Shown one piece after another: positions 51,561 through 54,763 of a stretch of 54,763 bases of DNA (position 1 is its first letter; every line of letters starts with the position of its first letter). The position numbers were made by a program, and so were the translations under genes. Source of the stretch: Candidatus Omnitrophota bacterium (GTDB lineage: Bacteria; Omnitrophota; Gorgyraeia; Duberdicusellales; Duberdicusellaceae); contig JAGGWS010000057.1 in NCBI GenBank assembly GCA_021163425.1, forward strand, positions 1-54,763, written 5' to 3'. Under the pieces are notes generated by a model. It did no database searches. It was not told the DNA's origin and saw nothing but the letters and a program-made list of their open reading frames with translations.

Positions 51561-51656
51561 ACCCCAGATACTTTGAGGAAATAGGAGAATTCCAGATGAA
51601 ATATAAAAATAAAATAATATTGTAAACTCTACAGTTTTGTGGTAAATATATACAAT

Positions 51657-51911
51657 ATGAGTGCAAAATTTTCAATTAAAAGGATTTATAAAATAGGAGA
51701 ATTGCTGGCTTTAGCCGGAGAAGTAAAGAACGGAGTAATTAAAGAAGGCGATGTTGGCACTACTTGGGAAAATAGAAAGTTTACTATAGTAAAAATTGAG
51801 ACTAAAGATGGAAGTGTGCCTACTGCTCATAGGTTTCAAGAAGTGACCCTTATTATTAAGGGTATTCAGCACAAAGACTTAGCCCCTGGAGATCCATTAT
51901 ATATTGAATAA
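51657..51911 (+). CDS. Stand-alone EF-Tu-domain-2-like small protein
   Basis: I chose the ATG at 51657; a GTG at 51639 would add six residues. The 84-residue protein reads SAKFSIKRIYKIGELLALAG, EVKNGVIKEGDVGTTWENRK, FTIVKIETKDGSVPTAHRFQ, EVTLIIKGIQHKDLAPGDPL, ending YIE. The alternation of short strands with GEVxxGxIxxGD, a conserved KIE strand and a final GDxLYIE resembles the beta-barrel domain 2 of translation GTPases (EF-Tu, IF2) without any GTPase domain. The role is unknown. It lies 70 nt before recA. Confidence 0.65.
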   Translation: MSAKFSIKRIYKIGELLALAGEVKNGVIKEGDVGTTWENRKFTIVKIETKDGSVPTAHRFQEVTLIIKGIQHKDLAPGDPLYIE

Positions 51912-51981
51912 TTATTAAAGGAAGAGATACCTATTACCTGCTTTCCTAATTTATTTACTTAAGTTTAAGAAAGGAGTAAAG

Positions 51982-52980
51982 ATGAAGAAAGAAGCAGAAG
52001 AAAGAAAAAAAGCTTTAGAGCTGGCTTTATCTCAAATAGAAAAGCAGTTTGGGAGAGGCTCAATTATGAAATTAGGAGGTTCTGTAAAGTTAGATGTAGA
52101 GGCTCTTCCTACGGGAATTCTTACTTTAGACAGAGCTTTAGGAGTTGGGGGCCTGCCCCGGGGGAGAGTGGTTGAGCTTTTTGGTCCAGAATCTTCAGGA
52201 AAAACTACCTTAGCTTTAAGTATAATAGCCGAAACTCAAAAGAAAGGAGGCATAGCTTCCTTTATTGATGCTGAACATGCTTTTGACCCAGCTTATGCTA
52301 AGATTATTGGAGTAAATTTAAACGACCTTCTAATTTCTCAGCCTGATACTGGAGAGCAAGCCTTAGAGATAACCGAGACTTTAGTCCGGTCTAATGCAGT
52401 AGACTTAATAGTTATTGATTCAGTAGCAGCTTTAGTCCCCCGGGCAGAGATAGAAGGAGATATGGGCGAGGCTCAGATAGGATTGCAAGCCCGGCTTATG
52501 TCTCAGGCTTTAAGAAAACTTACCGGAGCAATAAGTAAGTCTAAGACTGCAGTTATATTTATAAATCAGATAAGAGAAAAAATAGGAGTAATGTTTGGAA
52601 ACCCCGAAGTTACTCCTGGAGGGAGAGCTCTTAAATTCTATGCTTCAGTAAGGATAGATTTAAGAAAAATAGGAAGTATTATTTCTCAGGACAAAATTAT
52701 TGGAGCAAAAATTAGAGCAAAGATAGTAAAGAACAAGGTAGCTCCTCCTTTTAAAGAAGCTATTTTTGAAATTACTCATACTGAAGGGGTTTCTAAAATT
52801 GGTAATATAATAGATTGCGCTATAGATTTAGGGATAATTACTAAAAGTGGAAGCTGGTTTTCTTATCAGGATAAAAAATTAGCTCAGGGGAAAGAATCTA
52901 CTAAAAGTCGTTTAATCCAGGAGCCTAAACTTTTAGAAGAAATTTCTAAAAAAGTAGAAGAGAAGATACATTCTTCTTAA
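51982..52980 (+). CDS. recA: Recombinase RecA
   Basis: RecA forms filaments on single-stranded DNA for recombination and repair. The 332-residue protein has [15 protein letters not shown], Walker [21 protein letters not shown], the Walker B strand [20 protein letters not shown], loop residues [20 protein letters not shown] and [27 protein letters not shown] precedes the ATG. It is followed by a DegP-type protease and recX. No LexA box was recognised by eye. Confidence 0.97.
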   Translation: MKKEAEERKKALELALSQIEKQFGRGSIMKLGGSVKLDVEALPTGILTLDRALGVGGLPRGRVVELFGPESSGKTTLALSIIAETQKKGGIASFIDAEHAFDPAYAKIIGVNLNDLLISQPDTGEQALEITETLVRSNAVDLIVIDSVAALVPRAEIEGDMGEAQIGLQARLMSQALRKLTGAISKSKTAVIFINQIREKIGVMFGNPEVTPGGRALKFYASVRIDLRKIGSIISQDKIIGAKIRAKIVKNKVAPPFKEAIFEITHTEGVSKIGNIIDCAIDLGIITKSGSWFSYQDKKLAQGKESTKSRLIQEPKLLEEISKKVEEKIHSS

Positions 52981-52999
52981 AGTTGAAAAAGGAGAAGTG

Positions 53000-54415
53000 A
53001 TGAAAAGGGTATTATTTTTAATTTTAACTATATTTTTAGTAGGGAGCTGCCCGCTATTAACCTGGGCTGAAAATATTCCTCTTCTTTCTTCAGAAGCTCA
53101 AACTATTAAGGTGGCTGAAAAAACAGGAAGAGCTGTAGTTACTATTAAGACTGAAGTTAGAGAAAGGGTAGGAGTTTATTTTCCTTTTGATGGATTTGGA
53201 GATGAATTTTTTAGAAGATTTTTTGAAGAGTTTTTTGGAGAGATTCCTGAAAGAGAGTTTAAAAGAATGGGTTTAGGCAGTGGAGTAATAATTGACAGAG
53301 AAGGTTATATTTTAACCAATGAGCATGTAGTGGATTCAGCAGACACTATAAGAGTGAGACTTTCTGATGGGAGAGAGTTTAAAGCTAAAATAATGGGTAG
53401 AGACGAACGTTCAGATTTAGCAGTGATAAAGATAGAGGCTCATAACCTTCCTGTGGCTAAATTAGGAGACTCTGACCAATTGAAGATTGGTCAGTGGGTT
53501 CTGGCAATTGGTAATCCTTTTGGTTTTGTAATTGAAGGAAGCCAACCCACTGTAACCTTAGGAGTAATAAGTGCTCTTCACCGGGATATACCTTCTTTGG
53601 GTTATAGAAACAGGAGTTATTCTGATTTAATTCAGACTGATGCTGCCATTAATCCAGGAAATTCTGGTGGCCCTCTGGTAGATATGGAGGGAAGAGTTAT
53701 TGGGATAAATGTGGCTATAATCTCTACTTCCGGCGGTTATCAGGGGTTAGGTTTTGCTATTCCTATAAATAAAGCAAAAAGAATTCTTAACAAGCTCATA
53801 AAGGGAGAGAGAATAACTTATGGATGGTTGGGAGTAGCTATTCAAAATTTAAACCAGGATTTAAGGAATTATTTTGGCTTAAGAGAAGCAAAAGGGGTGA
53901 TAATAATTAGAATTTTCCCTGACTCTCCAGCTGAAAAAGCAGGTTTAAGGGAAGGAGATTTAATCTTGGCAGTAGATGGAGAAAAAGTTAGAACATCTTC
54001 AGATTTAGTGAGGTTAGTGAGCGAGAAGGCACCAGGCAGTAAGGTAGATCTTAGAATATTGAGGAAAAATAAGTATTTAAATGTAAAAGTAATTTTGGGA
54101 GAAAGACCCCAGGAGGAAAGTCTAGTTCAAGAGAAAGTCTTTAGATTTAGAGGTATGGAGGTAGAAGATATCACTCCTTCTTTAAGAAGAGAATATAATT
54201 TGTATTCTGAAGAAGGCGTAGTAGTAACTTATGTAGAACCAGATTCTCCTGCTGATAGAGCAGGAATTTTACCTTCTGATGTAATAATAAGTATAGAAGG
54301 AGAAAGAATCAGGAATAAGAAAGACTTTTTACAGATAGTGCAAAATATAGAAGGAGATTGTTTAGTAAAGACTAATAGAGGTTTCTTTGTAATTAGAGAA
54401 GAAAGTGGGAGATGA
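53000..54415 (+). CDS. degP: DegP/HtrA-type (Do family) periplasmic serine protease
   Basis: The 471-residue protein has a signal peptide (about 1-24; KRVLFLILTIFLVGSCPLLT), a trypsin-like domain with H109 (LTNEHVV), D139 (SDLAVIKIE) and S222 (NPGNSGGPL), and two PDZ domains (about 275-365 and 385-470). The LA-loop segment is rich in phenylalanine (FGDEFFRRFFEEFFGEIP). Family members degrade or refold damaged envelope proteins. The ATG at 53000 lies 5 nt after AAAAAGGAG; the GTG at 52997 is too close. It sits between recA and recX. Confidence 0.94.
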   Translation: MKRVLFLILTIFLVGSCPLLTWAENIPLLSSEAQTIKVAEKTGRAVVTIKTEVRERVGVYFPFDGFGDEFFRRFFEEFFGEIPEREFKRMGLGSGVIIDREGYILTNEHVVDSADTIRVRLSDGREFKAKIMGRDERSDLAVIKIEAHNLPVAKLGDSDQLKIGQWVLAIGNPFGFVIEGSQPTVTLGVISALHRDIPSLGYRNRSYSDLIQTDAAINPGNSGGPLVDMEGRVIGINVAIISTSGGYQGLGFAIPINKAKRILNKLIKGERITYGWLGVAIQNLNQDLRNYFGLREAKGVIIIRIFPDSPAEKAGLREGDLILAVDGEKVRTSSDLVRLVSEKAPGSKVDLRILRKNKYLNVKVILGERPQEESLVQEKVFRFRGMEVEDITPSLRREYNLYSEEGVVVTYVEPDSPADRAGILPSDVIISIEGERIRNKKDFLQIVQNIEGDCLVKTNRGFFVIREESGR

Positions 54416-54763
54416 GCTAAAAAAAGCTAAAAATTTAGCCTTTAGACTCCTTAAATATAGAGATCGCTCAGAAAAGGAAATTGTTAACAGATTAAAGAAG
54501 AAGAAAGTATCCAGGGAAGTAATAGAGAAGGTAATAGCGGAACTGAAAAGTTTGTCCTTGTTAGATGATAGAAAGTTTGCTAAAAGTTGGATTCAGGAAA
54601 GAATAAGGAAAGGCTATGGTTTATTAAAAATAAAGGTTGAACTAAAAGAAAAAGGAATAGACCAAGATTTATTAGAAGATTTATTGGAAGATATCAATAA
54701 GGACGAATGGGTCCTTCCTCAGATAAAAGAGTTAGCCCAAAAAAGAATAAAGAAGTATAATAA
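54405..54763 (+). CDS. recX: Recombination regulator RecX, 3'-truncated by the window
   Basis: A frame opening with GTG at 54405 overlaps the degP stop and runs to the end of the window without a stop (119 codons). The sequence AKNLAFRLLKYRDRSEKEIV, LLDDRKFAKSWIQERIRKGY and LLKIKVELKEKGID fits the triple-helix repeats of RecX, which binds RecA filaments and inhibits them. Finding it close to recA supports the call. The ribosome binding site is weak, so the exact start is uncertain. Confidence 0.85.
   Translation, partial: MGDELKKAKNLAFRLLKYRDRSEKEIVNRLKKKKVSREVIEKVIAELKSLSLLDDRKFAKSWIQERIRKGYGLLKIKVELKEKGIDQDLLEDLLEDINKDEWVLPQIKELAQKRIKKYN

Larger units (their letters stand above)
51059..51656. 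other. Noncoding stretch with repeats before the recA group
   Basis: No convincing gene is seen in these 598 nt. They hold two 14-nt direct repeats 27 nt apart (51222-51235 and 51249-51262, two differences), element A (51271-51311), a 10-nt direct repeat AAACCTTTAA (51345-51354 and 51360-51369), a small hairpin ATTGC/GCAAT (51397-51410), element B (51432-51456) and a long hairpin (51502-51560). The order element A, spacer, element B, hairpin repeats that at 4907-5100. Confidence 0.8.

Overview
The window is a 54.8 kb piece of an AT-rich bacterial chromosome, coding almost entirely on the + strand. The standard genetic code is used with ATG, GTG and TTG starts. An LpxL-type acyltransferase and a periplasmic DegP-type protease suggest a cell with an outer membrane. 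The gene order and family mix (MGDG-synthase-like transferase next to LpxL, recA-recX, PilT, PilZ and HD-GYP proteins) recall uncultured diderm candidate phyla such as Omnitrophota or Aerophobota. That placement is my inference from memory and was not tested by a search.

Layout: (1) 1-3223: end of a NIL-domain protein, a zinc-ribbon PilZ protein, a GroES-like protein and two tandem CNNM/CorC-type membrane proteins. (2) 3237-3809: a minus-strand PIN-domain 'RNA ligase partner' protein, divergent from rplM-rpsI. (3) 4833-5203: a repeat-rich noncoding stretch. (4) 5204-10232: argC-argJ-argB, then rsmE and mtaB. (5) 10330-39880: tRNA-Thr, rpmG, tRNA-Trp, secE, nusG, L11-L1-L10-L12, rpoBC, then the str, S10, spc and alpha clusters joined without interruption to rplQ. 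This is a translation/transcription superoperon of about 29 kb whose largest internal gap is 88 nt. (6) 39923-44765: aconitase/isopropylmalate-dehydratase large subunit, pilT, small subunit, isocitrate-type dehydrogenase and malate dehydrogenase, forming a TCA segment with pilT inside it. (7) 44766-51058: receiver protein, GAF-HD-GYP protein, three envelope-lipid/glycosyl genes, pcm, a small exporter and recO. (8) 51059-51656: a second repeat-rich noncoding stretch. (9) 51657-end: a stand-alone EF-Tu-domain-2-like protein, recA, a DegP-type protease and the start of recX.

The genes are mostly core housekeeping. The less explained material is intergenic. Two noncoding stretches 46 kb apart share the same ordered modules: a roughly 30-nt element A, a variable spacer, a palindromic element B, and a hairpin containing GATAAA. 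A third copy of element B lies downstream of mdh. In the first stretch the spacer is a ten-unit array of 8-nt repeats with an ACGT core. This looks like an undescribed dispersed palindromic element, or a structured RNA or MITE-like family. Other points of note are promoter positions implying leaderless mRNAs for the PIN gene and rplM, alternative RNA folds downstream of tRNA-Thr, a four-cysteine insert in EF-Tu, and a missing rpmD.
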